Of a stretch of 64,000 nucleotides of DNA, positions 24,997-36,654 are shown piece by piece. Source of the DNA: Escarpia spicata (Eukaryota; Annelida; Polychaeta; Sabellida; Siboglinidae); NCBI GenBank assembly GCA_963995525.1, contig OZ023206.1:29818021-29882020 (forward strand), in the 5' to 3' direction. The position numbers and the translations under genes are program-made. Below the pieces are notes generated by a model. The model did not search any database. It was not told the DNA's origin and was given only the letters and a program-made list of their open reading frames with translations. The stretch's first letter is position 1. The number at the start of each line of letters is the position of its first letter.

Positions 24997-25885
24997 TATA
25001 AAAGAGGAAGACCACAGCCCAGGTCGGAGGACTGTGAGAGGAGGGACATAAGAGGAAGACCACAGCCCAGGTGGGAGGACTGTGAGAGGAGGGACATAAG
25101 AGGAAGACCACAGCCCAGGTCGGAGGACTGTGAGAGGAGGGACATAAGAGGAAGACCACAGCCCAGGTCGGAGGACTGTGAGAGGAGGGACATAAGAGGA
25201 AGACCACAGCCCAGGTCGGAGGACTGTGTGAGGAGGGACATAAGAGGAAGACCACAGCCCAGGTCGGAGGACTGTGAGAGGAGGGACATAAGAGGAAGAC
25301 CACAGCCCAGGTCGGAGGACTGTGAGAGGAGGGACATAAGAGGAAGACCACAGCCCAGGTCGGAGGACTGTGAGAGGAGGGACATAAGAGGAAGACCACA
25401 GCCCAGGTCGGAGGACTGTGTGAGGAGGGACATAAGAGGAAGACCACAGCCCAGGTCGGAGGACTGTGTGAGGAGGGACATAAGAGGAAGACCACAGCCC
25501 AGGTCGGAGGACTGTGAGAGGAGGGACATAAGAGGAAGACCACAGCCCAGGTCGGAGGACTGTGTGAGGAGGGACATAAGAGGAAGACCACAGCCCAGGT
25601 CGGAGGACTGTGAGAGGAGGGACATAAGAGGAAAACCACAGCACAGGTGGGAGGACTGTGAGAGGAGGGACATAAGAGGAAGACCACAGCCCAGGTCGGA
25701 GGACTGTGTGAGGAGGGACATAAGAGGAAGACCACAGCCCAGGTCGGAGGACTGAGAGGAGGGACATAAGAGGAAGACCACAGCCCAGGTCGGAGGACTG
25801 TGTGAGGAGGGACATAAGAGGAAGACCACAGCCCAGGTCGGAGGACTGTGTAAGGAGGGACATAAGAGGATTGGGGGAAGAAGAA
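24997..25885 (+). repeat. 48-bp minisatellite, about 18 copies, derived from LINE ORF2 tail
   Basis: The unit starts AGGAAGACCACAGCCCAGGT and is 48 bases. In the forward frame it encodes the 16-residue period RGRPQPRSEDCVRRDI (C-E/V-R-R alternates by one A/T change). This is recognisably the GRP-x-x-RW-x-DC-V-x-RD motif near the C-terminus of many non-LTR retrotransposon ORF2 proteins. Two copies keep the ancestral Trp (RWEDC) at about 25068 and 25650. The period is a multiple of three, so the forward frame stays open for 253 codons and all minus frames for 360-381 codons. None has a plausible start or domain context. One unit near 25755 has lost two bases, which closes the forward frame. Confidence 0.95.
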
Positions 25886-25960
25886 AGATGGAGAGAGGGA
25901 GAGAGAACAGAAGGAGTGGTATGACAATACTGTACCTGACCCTCTCCCCCTGTACATGGA
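25866..25960 (+). pseudogene. LINE ORF2 tail remnant following the 48-bp array
   Basis: Directly after the last unit the frame continues as RDIRGLGEEERWREGERTEG and then stops. A one-base shift continues the resemblance (KEWYDN). The LINE locus at 52.7 kb has GLGEEWKTKVKDRGEWREL at the same place relative to its WEDCV motif, so this is the next part of the same type of ORF. It shows that the array lies inside an ORF2 tail. Little more than 30 residues can be followed. Confidence 0.6.
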
Positions 25961-27180
25961 ACAAGAGGGAAGAACAGATACCTGCAACCTGCCTTGGGAG
26001 ACCACTTGTTTTGAGCAACCGCTATACCCATACAGAACGGGTGGTCACCCAAGACAGGTTCTACTGTACAAACAATGCTAAGCAAAACAGCTGCCCCCTG
26101 TAACCCATGGATATAATTTAATTCAGTACTAAACATCTATTTTAGACAGTCCCTAAGGTGTCACATGTTCTCGATTCAAACAATAGGTCAGTAGATTAAT
26201 TAAAGAGCAGGTGCACAATGCTGTATAGCACAGGTGTTCTCGACCGACCGAGAGTCCTGCCACTGATGCCGCAAACAAAGTGCCCATAGGCAAGGCAGCA
26301 AACTGACAGGGCTGATCTTGATGAAAGTGATAAGTAACGAACAAACGAGATAAAAGGAAATGTGTGGCGAACTACAAATGACGCCATCTAAACAAACAAC
26401 GCGTGAACGGAATGGTTTCAGTGTACATGGCGTCCTAATCCAATTCTGCTCTGTAATGTATACAAAGTATTCAGAAATAAAGATATGTAGGTTTAATTTT
26501 GGAATGTAAACGTAAATTAACCGATAAACAGTTTGTTCAGTGATCACATTATGGGAAATATTGTTGCATATAGAACTATATTAAGTGGCACTTTTCAGTG
26601 ACTTCAGATAACACAAATTAGCGACTGCCAACTTCCAACATTACAAATATCAAAAAATTCACTAATTGCACTGATCTGATTAAGGTGATTATTATTTCAC
26701 AAGAAACATTTCCTAAATGTCCATGATTATAAAAACAATTGTGTGCTTTCTAACATAGTAAATATATGAATTGTCATTAAAATATATATAAAATACATAA
26801 AATATATGAATACTGGGAACTCACAGGTGGTATATGGATAAAGGACCCCCACAGTTCACAGGACAAAAACATTACAGACACAGCCAATTAACAATACTAC
26901 CAATGATGCTCGTACACAAAAAATGCCACTGATGCCAAATACAATGACAGCTTTGACTTTTGAATGCATTAAACGGTATTAACGTCTCTGCGCCTAATGT
27001 GACATCAATTAGTAATGACTGTATTGACATTTATAATTATAGTATTTTCCACATCTGCAACTCGCCACTAATAATAGCTACACAGGTGGTCACTCCTAAT
27101 TAAACATTTACCCCCATCACAGGGTGACAATATCCAACTGTTGCATCTCTACAGTGCAAGATGCTACCCACTTTTCATAT
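25961..27180. other. AT-rich non-coding stretch
   Basis: No coding region supported. Minus-strand frames at 26153-26547 (63 to 115 codons) overlap one another in different frames, lack any motif and are within chance expectation. Confidence 0.55.
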
Positions 27181-28330
27181 TCAGAAATCGACGGTTATGC
27201 GTCTGCCCGACCAATCAGTTCACAGGGATTACCTACCTCTCTTAAGCCATACCATCTTCAGTTTCTGCACTGATTTCACGTTACCCATCCTCCCGCAGTC
27301 CGTATCCAGCAGTCGAATAAATCCCAATCTCGCCTAGATCCCTTGCGTTACCCTTTCCTTTCCATAATTTCTGTTGCACTCTGTTTCGCCGCAATCTGAC
27401 ACAAACACGATATTTGTGTTCGCTCACAAATTGACGTAGTCAGCGAGACAACAATATAGCCCGTGGCATCTCAACGTGACGATTCACAACTCATCCTTCA
27501 GCTCCGGTGACAGCAGCTCCTTTTTACACCTGCATCACGGGCATTCACTCAATGAATCAGAGCACAGCTGCAGCATAATGGCGACGTTTTGTTAAACTGT
27601 TGTCCCGTTGTCGGCAAACTTCACGAGCTGCAATCACAGGACATTAAACAGACAGCTGATCCACGCCAGCGACTATTCATATCCGGTTTGGTATCTACAG
27701 ATGGTCACCAATAACCTGTATTGTCACGATATGTTGGTGACGGTCACGTGACATGCGTTGGATGGTCGTCATGATGAGCGGCTTTGACAGATAAGAGTCG
27801 TGACCATCAAAGGCTCGCAGGAATGTTCGTAGTCTCGGTGGCACCACAAATTAGCCGTAACATCTACACAGCTTCTGTGGGCAGTGGGGGTGGTACTGGC
27901 TGCTGGCACACACTGCGAATGTCCTCACATAGTAGTTAATAACACAGCGTGCAAGCCAATCAGACGTTGTTCACGTGCGTGTGTGAAAGTGACGTCTGAC
28001 AGGTCTGACTGGTTATGGCACTGGTGCGGGTTGAACGGTGCAGCACGAATTGTACCAAGTGCAGGGTCATGGTTTCCTGATAACCCAAATCTTCCCCATT
28101 TCAGATAGTCCGGGAAAGTCATCCACGAGGTAAGATGTGCTTTGGTGTGATCACAGACAAATGACCAGTTTTTACAGAGACGCCTATGCGGTCAGGCCTT
28201 TTGCTAAACACAGAAGTGTCGGGTGAGATCACTGACGTACATACATGTCTGCATTGACGTCTTTTGATTAACTCCGACAACCAGCTGAAAATATGACGTC
28301 CTGTAAATTGAGTTTGTCCCACTTATGAAT
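27181..28330. promoter_or_regulatory. Candidate regulatory region with E-box and CRE-like motifs
   Basis: This stretch is richer in CG dinucleotides than its AT-rich neighbours. It has the palindrome GTCACGTGAC (USF/TFE-type E-box) at 27743-27752 and a second CACGTG at 27972-27977. TGACGT-containing CRE-like motifs fall at 27989-27996, 28233-28239, 28255-28261 and 28294-28300. No transcript, start site or exon can be shown from sequence alone, so promoter function is inference. Short frames in it (27884-28108 and opposite) are not recognisable proteins. Confidence 0.25.
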
Positions 28331-29070
28331 CTGCATGAAAGTTAACAGTGGCACAGGCATAATGCAACAGACGCCAGTGCAATTCATGCCGAGTGATTAC
28401 GATCCATCTCGCATGCTGATATCCGTGTAGGTGTCCAAACAAACTCTGCTACACTACGGCTTTACCAGCACTGAAGAAATCCATTTACCCACAAGTGGCC
28501 TGCTCCCTTGCAATGCCTGATCCCCGAGAGACCATGAACATGTGTATCAATTTGCGTTTCCTCCAAAACACCAGACAGTTGCAGTGCTACACAGTGCAGA
28601 ATGATGTATTCCACAGTCTACATCGTGCCATCCACTTAGGCCTCTGGTCTGTCGGTGCCAATATTCGAAGAGAATATTAATTAATGTTATATAAGAGCTA
28701 TAACAAAATTACCTCCACACAATGGGCTGGTAACATTGCGGACAATGGTGCATGGTAATGTCGCAATTAATGCAACCGGCACGCTTCTCTCCTGTGTCTG
28801 GGTCACAAATAGAGATTCAGAGCACATTAAATGTAGGGCCTAGAAAAATGTAACTGATCATTTTTGAAGAGAAATGTTAGATGATGATGCATTTTTTTAG
28901 TATAACTGGCAACGTGATTTTTTTCTTTTTTCTACTGATAATGCATTAGGGTGTAGAATTACATGACTATTATCCAAAATATTGATGTGCATCGTATTTC
29001 AATCCATTTTTCAATTTGGCAAACTCTGCTCTCTACTAAAAAAATGCTTTTAAAAATATATCGGTATAAG
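28331..29070. other. Non-coding stretch
   Basis: No gene or repeat recognised. It becomes AT-rich toward the Harbinger element that starts at 29074. Confidence 0.55.
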
Positions 29071-29279
29071 TTAAGGTGCCACCAGATGATGCAACTTAGT
29101 CGCATGCAATGGTTGCGCGAAACCTAGTCGCCCTGTATGTTGGTACCATTGCATGCAATACATTGCACGCAATTCTATTGCACGCAAGTTGCACGTTTAG
29201 AACATGTCCTATAATGTGCAACTTAGTTGCATGCAATGACCAATCAGAACCTACCACCTGGGGATCGTCATCGGCAACA

Positions 29280-29354
29280 ATGGCGCCAAAAATAAATAAT
29301 GTCATCCTTAATGAGGATGAAACAAAACAGTTAATAGAGTTATTCCAGTTGTGA
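29280..29354 (+). pseudogene. Harbinger Myb/SANT-like protein, N-terminal stub
   Basis: A 24-codon frame starting MAPKINNVILNEDETKQLIE resembles the first helix of the Myb/SANT (MADF-like) domain encoded by the second gene of Harbinger elements, where a Glu-Asp-Glu stretch precedes Leu-Ile-x-Leu. It ends at a stop where the opposite-strand transposase fragment begins. The stub is short, so the call depends on its position inside a Harbinger element facing the transposase. That convergent layout is known for the family. Confidence 0.45.
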
Positions 29355-29674
29355 TGAAATGCAGGTTAATAGCAAGTCTTTCTCCTGGTGGAATACTCTC
29401 ACACATATTGGTGTCCTTCCTCTGAATAGAAACCAGCTCAGCAAGGCGATTAAAACGGTCCTCGTCCATCCGGATGAAATTGTTCAATGCCCGCAGATCC
29501 TCCGCTCGTAGCTCGGCGAGCAGCGCACTATATGCTCCATGAACAGATCTCCCCAGAAGCCAGGGCCGAACCCAAATGCTTTCTTCTTTCATCTTTTCTT
29601 TTGTGAAAAATTTGCTACATAAACATGGCGCCTAAAGTTACAAGCAGCAGCTCTTCGTCGCTGTCAGGCAACAT
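29344..29674 (-). pseudogene. HARBI1-like transposase N-terminal fragment
   Basis: Read on the minus strand, the product would begin near 29674 with an acidic leader (MLPDSDEELLL), then hit a stop and a frame change. From 29592 it continues as ESIWVRPWLLGRSVHGAYSA, followed by LRALNNFIRMDEDRFNRLAE and IPPGERLAINLHFITTG. WVRPWL...GAY, the NF-x-RM block and the RLAI-x-L-x-x-x-x-TG block are the conserved N-terminal region of PIF/Harbinger DDE nucleases. The catalytic DDE domain itself is absent, deleted with the centre of the element. About 80 residues of clear homology remain, against a usual length of some 350-400. Confidence 0.8.
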
Positions 29675-29831
29675 GGTGGCAGCCATATTGCCAGTGACGT
29701 TGGATATTGCGTGTGACCAGGTCGCACTGTGTAAACAGACCTGGTGCATGCGAGTTGCTGCACAAGCAAAGCTGCAACCATTGCATGCAATGGTTGCAGC
29801 AACTTGGTTGCATCGTCCGATGGGACCTTTA

Positions 29832-30110
29832 AAGAACCATATAACAGCCGAGATATATTTGGCAAACATATACAGGCAAGCGAACAGTTGCTGGCACATG
29901 AATTTCCGTAGAACGCAGTGCCATGTACACAGTGCCTCTAGTGGTAACAAACTGCATCTCTTCTGTACTGACAAATGTAATATGTGAATAGTTCTAAGCA
30001 ATAGTGTTAATGTGGCATCTTCATAGTAACAGAATGTATAGATTTGAACATTCTCTTTAGAAAATTGTGCGTGACGATGTGAATCTTTGTATGTTTCATG
30101 GTGGTTTTGT
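29832..30110. other. Short non-coding spacer
   Basis: Nothing recognised between the Harbinger element and the LINE relic that follows. Confidence 0.5.
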
Positions 30111-30390
30111 GTACTGGAATCAAGAACCAGAGGACATGAAAAGATGTTAGTGAAAGACCAGTGTACGTTGCAGATACCAGAAAGTGTTTGTTCTCACAGA
30201 CGACTGAAAGTGAATAGATTATCTGCTGATTATATAAATGTCGGCAGCGTGAATATGTCTAAAACAAACTGAGAAATACCACAGAGAGGCTGGTTACTGT
30301 AACATAAAGATGTTGAAGACTCTCAATATATTAGCGGCTTCCTTGCTCACAAGGCATCCAGGGTTTCCATTCGTGAAGATAACATTGTGA
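30111..30390 (+). mobile_element. CR1/L2-like LINE 3'-end relic
   Basis: A forward frame contains RTRGHEKMLVKDQCTLQIPE, then RLSADYINVGSVNMSKTN and a stop. The same C-terminal blocks are seen in the longer LINE copies at 42.2-43.1 kb and 63.4-64 kb, where they read RGHE-x-x-LVKEQCRLDIR and RLSADCVGASSMN. Downstream, GACTCTC, GGCTTCCTTG and similar 3'-UTR blocks also match those copies. Only about 280 bases of the element can be followed, and it is strongly diverged. Confidence 0.7.
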
Positions 30391-33295
30391 AACCTGATTA
30401 AAGACTGTGTCTCAACCATATATCCTGCCAATATATAATATCTTCTTACAAGGTCAACCTACCTAGAAAAGTGTAATTGTACTTTACGCTGTGGTCATAG
30501 TACAACAGCTGTACACAAGCAATATATCAACTGTTTTAATGTCACTGTTATTAAAGTCTACATTTGCAACTTAATATTTAGTAGTAATTAGATATACCTT
30601 TTCTCCCTTATATTCACGGTAACGTCAATCAATAAACACAAAATTAATTCATATGCTGTCAATGTAATTATAAATACCGAGTCACCTTATGCAGCCCCAC
30701 TCCCTAGTGAGTTATTTAATAATTAACGTTCACCGGGGGTTTTAAACATCTTTTAGCCAACTTGGAAGGTGACACACTCTAAAGCAAAACATGCCAATGT
30801 TACTTAACATCCACATACTGCAGTCCTTTGAACATGATTCCATGGAATATCTGATTAGTCAACCCATCTCCTCAGTATATTTCCATCGCCGTAGTGCAAA
30901 AAATGATCTAGATCTCCAAATTAAGTATTAAAGGGATTTTTCGTAGAATGAAAACAACTGGCGATATCGAATTGAATTTGACATGAAAGTAATGCTGTTA
31001 CAACAGGTGCTGTCTGTTACTGATGGTGTTTAAATCCATCAAAACAACCAGTGTTCTTCACCTCTTCAATTTTACAACATTGTGGATACATGTTGGTTGT
31101 GTCATGTTGGTTGTGTCATGTTGGTTGTGTCATGCATGTTTTCATGTCAAATTTTACATTCTTGAGTAACATAGCTTTTGTTATATTGCAAACAAAATTA
31201 TCCCACCTTTATTGAAACATTGTCATGATGGGTGGCTTATAAATGTCTCCATAATTGGAGAGCAATTGAAAAAATTAAAAATCACATTGCCTCATAACAA
31301 CCCAAAACTGACAGGTAGTTTAAACACGAACTGGCAATAGCAAGTTCAACATTGCTTTGATAACAAATCGTGTATCATTGATTGTATCAAACACATTGCC
31401 AGATGCCAGTCTTGTTTTCCATGCCAACTGCCGGCTGCTATATATTTTACGTGTAGTTTGGTACATATAATCATCGAACAAACAGTACTAAATAGGCTAA
31501 TGAGCCCACACACTAAGTTCTTTAATACGTCAGACGAGATATAACTCGACTTATTAGACCGATACTAATATTATTCCTTAAAAATTAGATTTGTTTTCGC
31601 TCACGTTACATTAGATTTATATGGCGGAAACTAGAATTTATCTGGTGTCCATCTGAACATGCTAGTTAGTTTAAACAAATTTGTTATTTACATTTGGTAA
31701 AATAATCTAACAAACTTATAAATTAGGTCAGGTCAAAACTGGGTGAACATAATGCAAATGTCACTCGGTTCTTGGTACCAAAGGATAACGCTATTCACAT
31801 TTTCACTAGTAACACAGTATAATGATAAAAGTTAATAGTTTCAATGGTTTTAACAAAGTATGCATTTGCCTAGTAAGACAACTGTGCATATTACTGATAA
31901 TGATTAATTCACAGTTGATTCAGCTAAATCAGCCAAGCCAGGAAGTTTTAACGAAAACAATTACACAGGGTGTTGATAGGTAAATAAAACTGTTAGCCTC
32001 GCAAATTTTTTTTACCAAATAAACAAATTACAGTAGAATACCTGACTGCTCTTGAGATCTATACTGGTATAATCAGACAACTAAACAAGAGGCTTCATTG
32101 AGAAAATTTAGCGGTCTGTTCCAATTTCTCTCCAACCGCATACATCACGTGAAATATGTTTGGAATAGACTTGCAGCAAAATGGCAAGATATTAGTAGGC
32201 TGATGTTGTCAACCAAATCTCATACATCGCCACTCAATAAAACATTGCAATCAGAGTCCGTGACAGTCAGACAAATCATCACAAATGATTGCACATGCTT
32301 TCTGCAGACTTGTTTTTTTGCTGATATGAGTTTACATCAACCTGGTTATGTGAATTTATGCAACAATATAACATACTGACATGCTGCTATTAATATTTGT
32401 ACTACTAATACAGACAGACAGGTTTGAGTTTCTAGTGTCGTCAAAATTACACATTTAGATATTATTTATTAACAATTTTGTGATTATGACTTTAAAGGTA
32501 TGTAGAAAACTAGATGACAAAATATTTCGCAGAATCTATGTTTGAATCTGAAATCAGAACAATTAGTGACATTAGTTGTTTTCTGCTGGAAAATTGTACT
32601 TTCTTTAATTTTGAAAACTATAATATGTGCCTTGATTTATTAGCATGGATTTATATATACATCATTCTGAATACCACAATACATATTTTGAAGGTATGCT
32701 GCTTGGTAATAAGCCTATTGCAATTAAATTTTTCACTCGCAAAAACACACAATAAAGTCCAGTATGTAGGCATAGTGATCTATAACTTTCTGACCTATAA
32801 CCATGAAAACGACCATCTGAAGCCTACAAGTTCTCCTCATGAATATATCTACATATATCTACATATACCTACATATACCTACATATATCTACATATATCT
32901 ACATATATACGTGCTACATTATCCATTGATTATACTTACTTTCTTATGACAGTAAACATTTATAAAAAGTAAACGATTTACGTTATGCCAAGAATGATGA
33001 GTCACCAAAACTATGTATGGTGGCGCCACTGTGTGTGTCAGAAGGTAAAAATCCAATTATGCTTCATAAAATATATTTAGTTTATGGATAGGTCGGAAAG
33101 TAAATGACCGATGTGGCGTTTGTTTACATGGACAGACATATCGCCTTTAAAAAGAAGGACAAAACAGCCACGACAACTAAAGCTGTCAATGTGCCAATAT
33201 TCCTTCAGTTGCTGATCCCACCCAAACATTTTATCATGGTAAAGTTCATAAAGGCCTCCATGTCCAAGGTAAAATTGTATGATGCTGGCAAAGCA
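30391..33295. other. AT-rich non-coding stretch with small tandem repeats
   Basis: No supported gene. The two longest forward frames (32098-32379 and 32514-32972) have no family motif, and the second runs through a microsatellite. Small tandem repeats: a 14-bp unit (CATGTTGGTTGTGT) in three exact copies at 31089-31130, and a 10-bp unit (ACATATATCT) in seven near-perfect copies at 32841-32910. Confidence 0.55.
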
Positions 33296-33351
33296 GGGGG
33301 GACGGGGGGACGGGGGGACGGGGGGACGGGGGGACGGGGGGACGGGGGGAC
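33296..33351 (+). repeat. 8-bp G-rich tandem repeat (GGGGGGAC x7)
   Basis: Exactly seven units of GGGGGGAC. Seven runs of six Gs with 2-base loops make a strong G-quadruplex candidate on the plus strand. Confidence 0.97.
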
Positions 33352-34580
33352 CTATATCTAACCTCTCCCGTGGGTGAACAATGGCAGTTCTACTGGCACG
33401 TATCCCAGGGAATTCATTCACCCACAAGGGCTAAGACAAACACACTTTCTCTTTCAAAATTTTTTGCTGAATTGCTTGTCATTTTACTGGGCCACCATTT
33501 TGATCTATCACTCTCATTCGCGACAAACGCATCCGTGCATAAACGTGAAATCACCTTAGCAAAGCAATAATACTGCGCAACAAATCGACTGGTTTTATCG
33601 TAAACCTCTTTAACTTACAAAAAAGTGAGACATCTAAAAAGCTAAGAAAAAGGTTTTTTTTCCGCCCCAAAATCAGCAGTGTTGAGCCCTATGGAATAAT
33701 AAATTGCGACCAATCATTATTCACAGGTCCCGCTGCCACCGACTATTAGCAGACTGTCTACATGCATTGAGCCTGGTCAATAGGAAATGTCACAAGCGCT
33801 CAACATTTACCATCTGGCTGACAAAGAGAGAGTCATATGCACCATCCCTGAGGCTATAATTAACTTGGTTCTGTAGAAAGGTGACTAATTCTTTCAATTT
33901 CACCTAAACGAATGTGGTTTAATAGCACCAGAGACAAGGAGCAGGAGATAAAATATAAGATATTGAATGATAACCAGAACATTTTATTAAATTTCAATTA
34001 ATTCATAGATTCCAACCAATGCAATGTTCAGGAAAATTAAAATGTACATGTAGTTAAATTAACCAAATTTTTTTAATTTAATTTAATTAACGTTTAATTT
34101 TTTTTTATTAATTAATATCTTTTTGTATTAGTAAAAATGTCTAGAATGCACTTTGATAAAACATTGTGTGAGTTATGCTTATCAATCTGCTGAGATCACT
34201 TATTTTTAAAATTGAAGTTCAACAAAATATATTAATCACCTGAACAATTTAATTAATTAATTAAACTTAGTACATAAAGATAATGCAATCCAGGTCAGAA
34301 TAAATCAGCCATTAGCAGCAGGGTATCTTATTTGATATTGTCACTTCATTTGACATTTCCAGACGACCATATTTGCACTTGCTTCTGACGTTCCTATCTG
34401 GTCTATTTGGTCAAATACATGTATTAATGTATTACTTATTAATATGTTTATTTTTGACATCCTACACGTTTCCCTGGGGACGGAGTATGTAACACGAGTG
34501 TCCATGCTTAAGGCATTGGTGGACATACACATACACTGACCACAACATTGTCTTAACAATACCTCATCAAATGTCAAAGT
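33352..34580. other. AT-rich non-coding stretch with a tiny LINE scrap
   Basis: No gene supported. A+T is extreme at 34040-34130. A short segment at 33895-33990 reads like the KECGLTTLE-x-RRLRGD / FKILNGY part of the CR1/L2-like LINE seen elsewhere in the window (listed separately). Confidence 0.5.
33895..33990 (+). mobile_element. Short CR1/L2-like LINE scrap
   Basis: Nucleotides AACGAATGTGGTTTAATAGC, then CACCAGAGACAAGGAG and ATAAGATATTGAATGATAAC, align in order with the LINE segment at about 42720-42800 (AAGAATGTGGTTTAACAACA, CACTAGAGATTAGGAG, TAAAATACTGAATGGTTATT). Less than 100 bases are recognisable. Confidence 0.5.
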
Positions 34581-34740
34581 ATGTGTGTGTACGTGCATGC
34601 ATGCATGCGTGCATGCGTGCATTTATATGCATGTGTGCTTGTGTGCACAAGATTGTGCAAGCGAGTGTATGAGTATTTGTGTCTGTGCGTGTGAATTTAT
34701 GTACTTGCATGCATGCACACACAAACATGTGCATGCATAC
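34581..34740. repeat. Alternating purine-pyrimidine tract (GT/GCAT-rich)
   Basis: Runs of TGTGTG, TGCATGCATGCATGCGTGCA and related alternating R-Y sequence, a low-complexity tract with Z-DNA potential. Confidence 0.8.
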
Positions 34741-36654
34741 AAAGAACTGTGTTTTGTAGACCGAGAATGCAATATAAATTAATATGTTTAATTAGAATTT
34801 CTTGCAAACCTCCATGGTCTGCTGCCTCTGCTGGGAAGCGGAATAAACACTAACAATGGAGCGATGTCCTTGGGGGAAACAGCGCTGTAGGACATTGGGA
34901 TAATGGGATCTATATGCAAGAGAAAGATAAACATTCAGTAATGCATGCAAGTACAGACAGAAAGCTTTCTAAAATATTGTTATTTTATCAGACCATCTAC
35001 TCTCACATTCAGCTTTTATCACAGCCTTTCAAAGCAGCAGCACAATAAAATATAGTTGTGTTTCCGTTAACATTGATTTTTAAAATAGCGTAGGTAGGTA
35101 GGTAGGAAAAACGTTTTATTTTTAAAAACGTTTTATTGCAAAAAATAGGGTAGGCAGACCTATTGTAATATTTTATTTATTATTTTTGTTCAACCATTTT
35201 AGCCTGCGCCATATATGACGCCATCCAACTGAATTTGTTAGAACTACGAAACCCAGACTATATCACTTTGAGCCAGCATAACCTAGGCTGTTGTTAAACC
35301 GGAATCTGTACACTTATGCGTGTTCTAACGATGTGACAAGTATATTTAATTAACAACATGTCTCCAATGCGCATAGCGGACAACCAGACAATGATCACGA
35401 AACGGTTTATGTGAGCGCCTTCCGCCCGCGTCCCTGTTTACGTCCATTGACAATAGGTACGTAGCAGGAGCGCTATGACACTTCGCAACGAGTTACGCGG
35501 AAATCCATCCAATACTAGGGACAGTCGTGGAATTTCCATTCCAAAAGGTAAATGCTTGTTACTTTTCAGGACTTATCAGGACTTTTGTAATGATTATCTG
35601 TATTTTTTATCATGTTGAATGAACGTTATAATAGTCATTTGCCGAAATATAAAATAATGCTAAAAGAAGTTTTTGGTCAGAGGCAAGGGTCAAGATCATA
35701 AAAGATATTTTTCTTTTGTTCTTAAAAAAATGCATTGGGTCGCATGGAAATACTAGGGATGGCCAGGTTACCGGAAACACAGGAATTATTTTATTTGGCC
35801 TGTTATGAAATCTGATGCTTTGTATGTTTCAATAAAAAAAATCTGATAAATATTGGTCATAGAGATTCCCCCAGGATATTCTTACATCATCAGTGATGTC
35901 ATTTTTAGCCAATGAAAATCTTTCCCATGTTCAATCAGTGACATTTCTAAAATGTCACCAATGTATGTAAAATGGATTCTAGAATTTGAAATTTAAACAT
36001 TTCAAATGTACCGAATCCCTAAACCTCCTTTCGTAAACAAATTTGTTGTCAAGTTCAAACTCGCACCTTTCAAATTTATGTTCAAGTTGAGAGATCTGGT
36101 TGACAAAAATACAATTTTCATGTACAACTTACCATCTCGATAAGAAGGTTAGAGGAAATGATGAAATCGTGTGTACATACCTGAAACAGATAGAAGCAAA
36201 CGTTGGTTATGTCAGTTAAGTAAGTGGAATTATGGTTTATGATTAATTTCATATACTATACACAGGCGTAGATGCAAGTAAACAACCATGCATAAATATT
36301 GCTTTGCTTGTACCGATGTTAATAAATGCAGACTTTAAAACAAGTTATTCAAACAATAAGCTATTCCATCAAGAAAATGGAAACCTCGAGAAAGTATCTG
36401 TCTAAAACCTCCCCATTACTAACAATTTCCCAAACAATGCTGTTATTTTCTAATAAAAAATATCTACCTTTTTGGTTCATATAACATCGGACCCTATTTA
36501 CAACAATGTTCACAAACGCCATGACAGGATTCATGCTAGCATGCCATCGTATCCACATAAAGTATCAGCTGTATGTGCAGCCCCAAAACTCCAATCCATC
36601 CTCGTTCGATAGTGCTGCAAAATTCTGCTTCCTTCCTAGACTTATTCCAAATCA
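34741..36654. other. AT-rich non-coding stretch
   Basis: No gene supported. At 35093-35160 there is a (GTAG)n tract followed by two copies of AAAACGTTTTATT. These may be the end of an unrecognised repeat but cannot be assigned. Confidence 0.5.

Larger units (their letters stand above)
29071..29831. mobile_element. Internally deleted PIF/Harbinger transposon with TTA target duplication
   Basis: Terminal inverted repeats start AGGTGCCACCAGATGATGCA at 29074 and, read from the other strand, AGGTCCCATCGGACGATGCA at 29828. Both are flanked by TTA (29071-29073 and 29829-29831), the target duplication typical of PIF/Harbinger. Subterminal regions carry repeated TTGCATGCAA motifs, including a perfect 30-bp palindrome at 29771-29800. 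The interior retains the 5' parts of both genes known for the superfamily, a transposase (minus strand) and a Myb/SANT-like protein (plus strand). They now meet at about 29344-29354, so the central and 3' parts of both genes are gone and the copy is non-autonomous. Confidence 0.9.

Noticed and set aside
24905..26136. Minus-strand frames of 360-381 codons and a 253-codon forward frame over the 48-bp array
   Set aside because: The period of 48 has no stops in several frames. The content is a repeated LINE motif, and the forward frame lacks an ATG start. A TATAAAAG string at 24997 is not enough to argue for a promoter.
32514..32972. 152-codon forward frame
   Set aside because: AT-rich, no motif, and its C-terminus is a translated 10-bp microsatellite.
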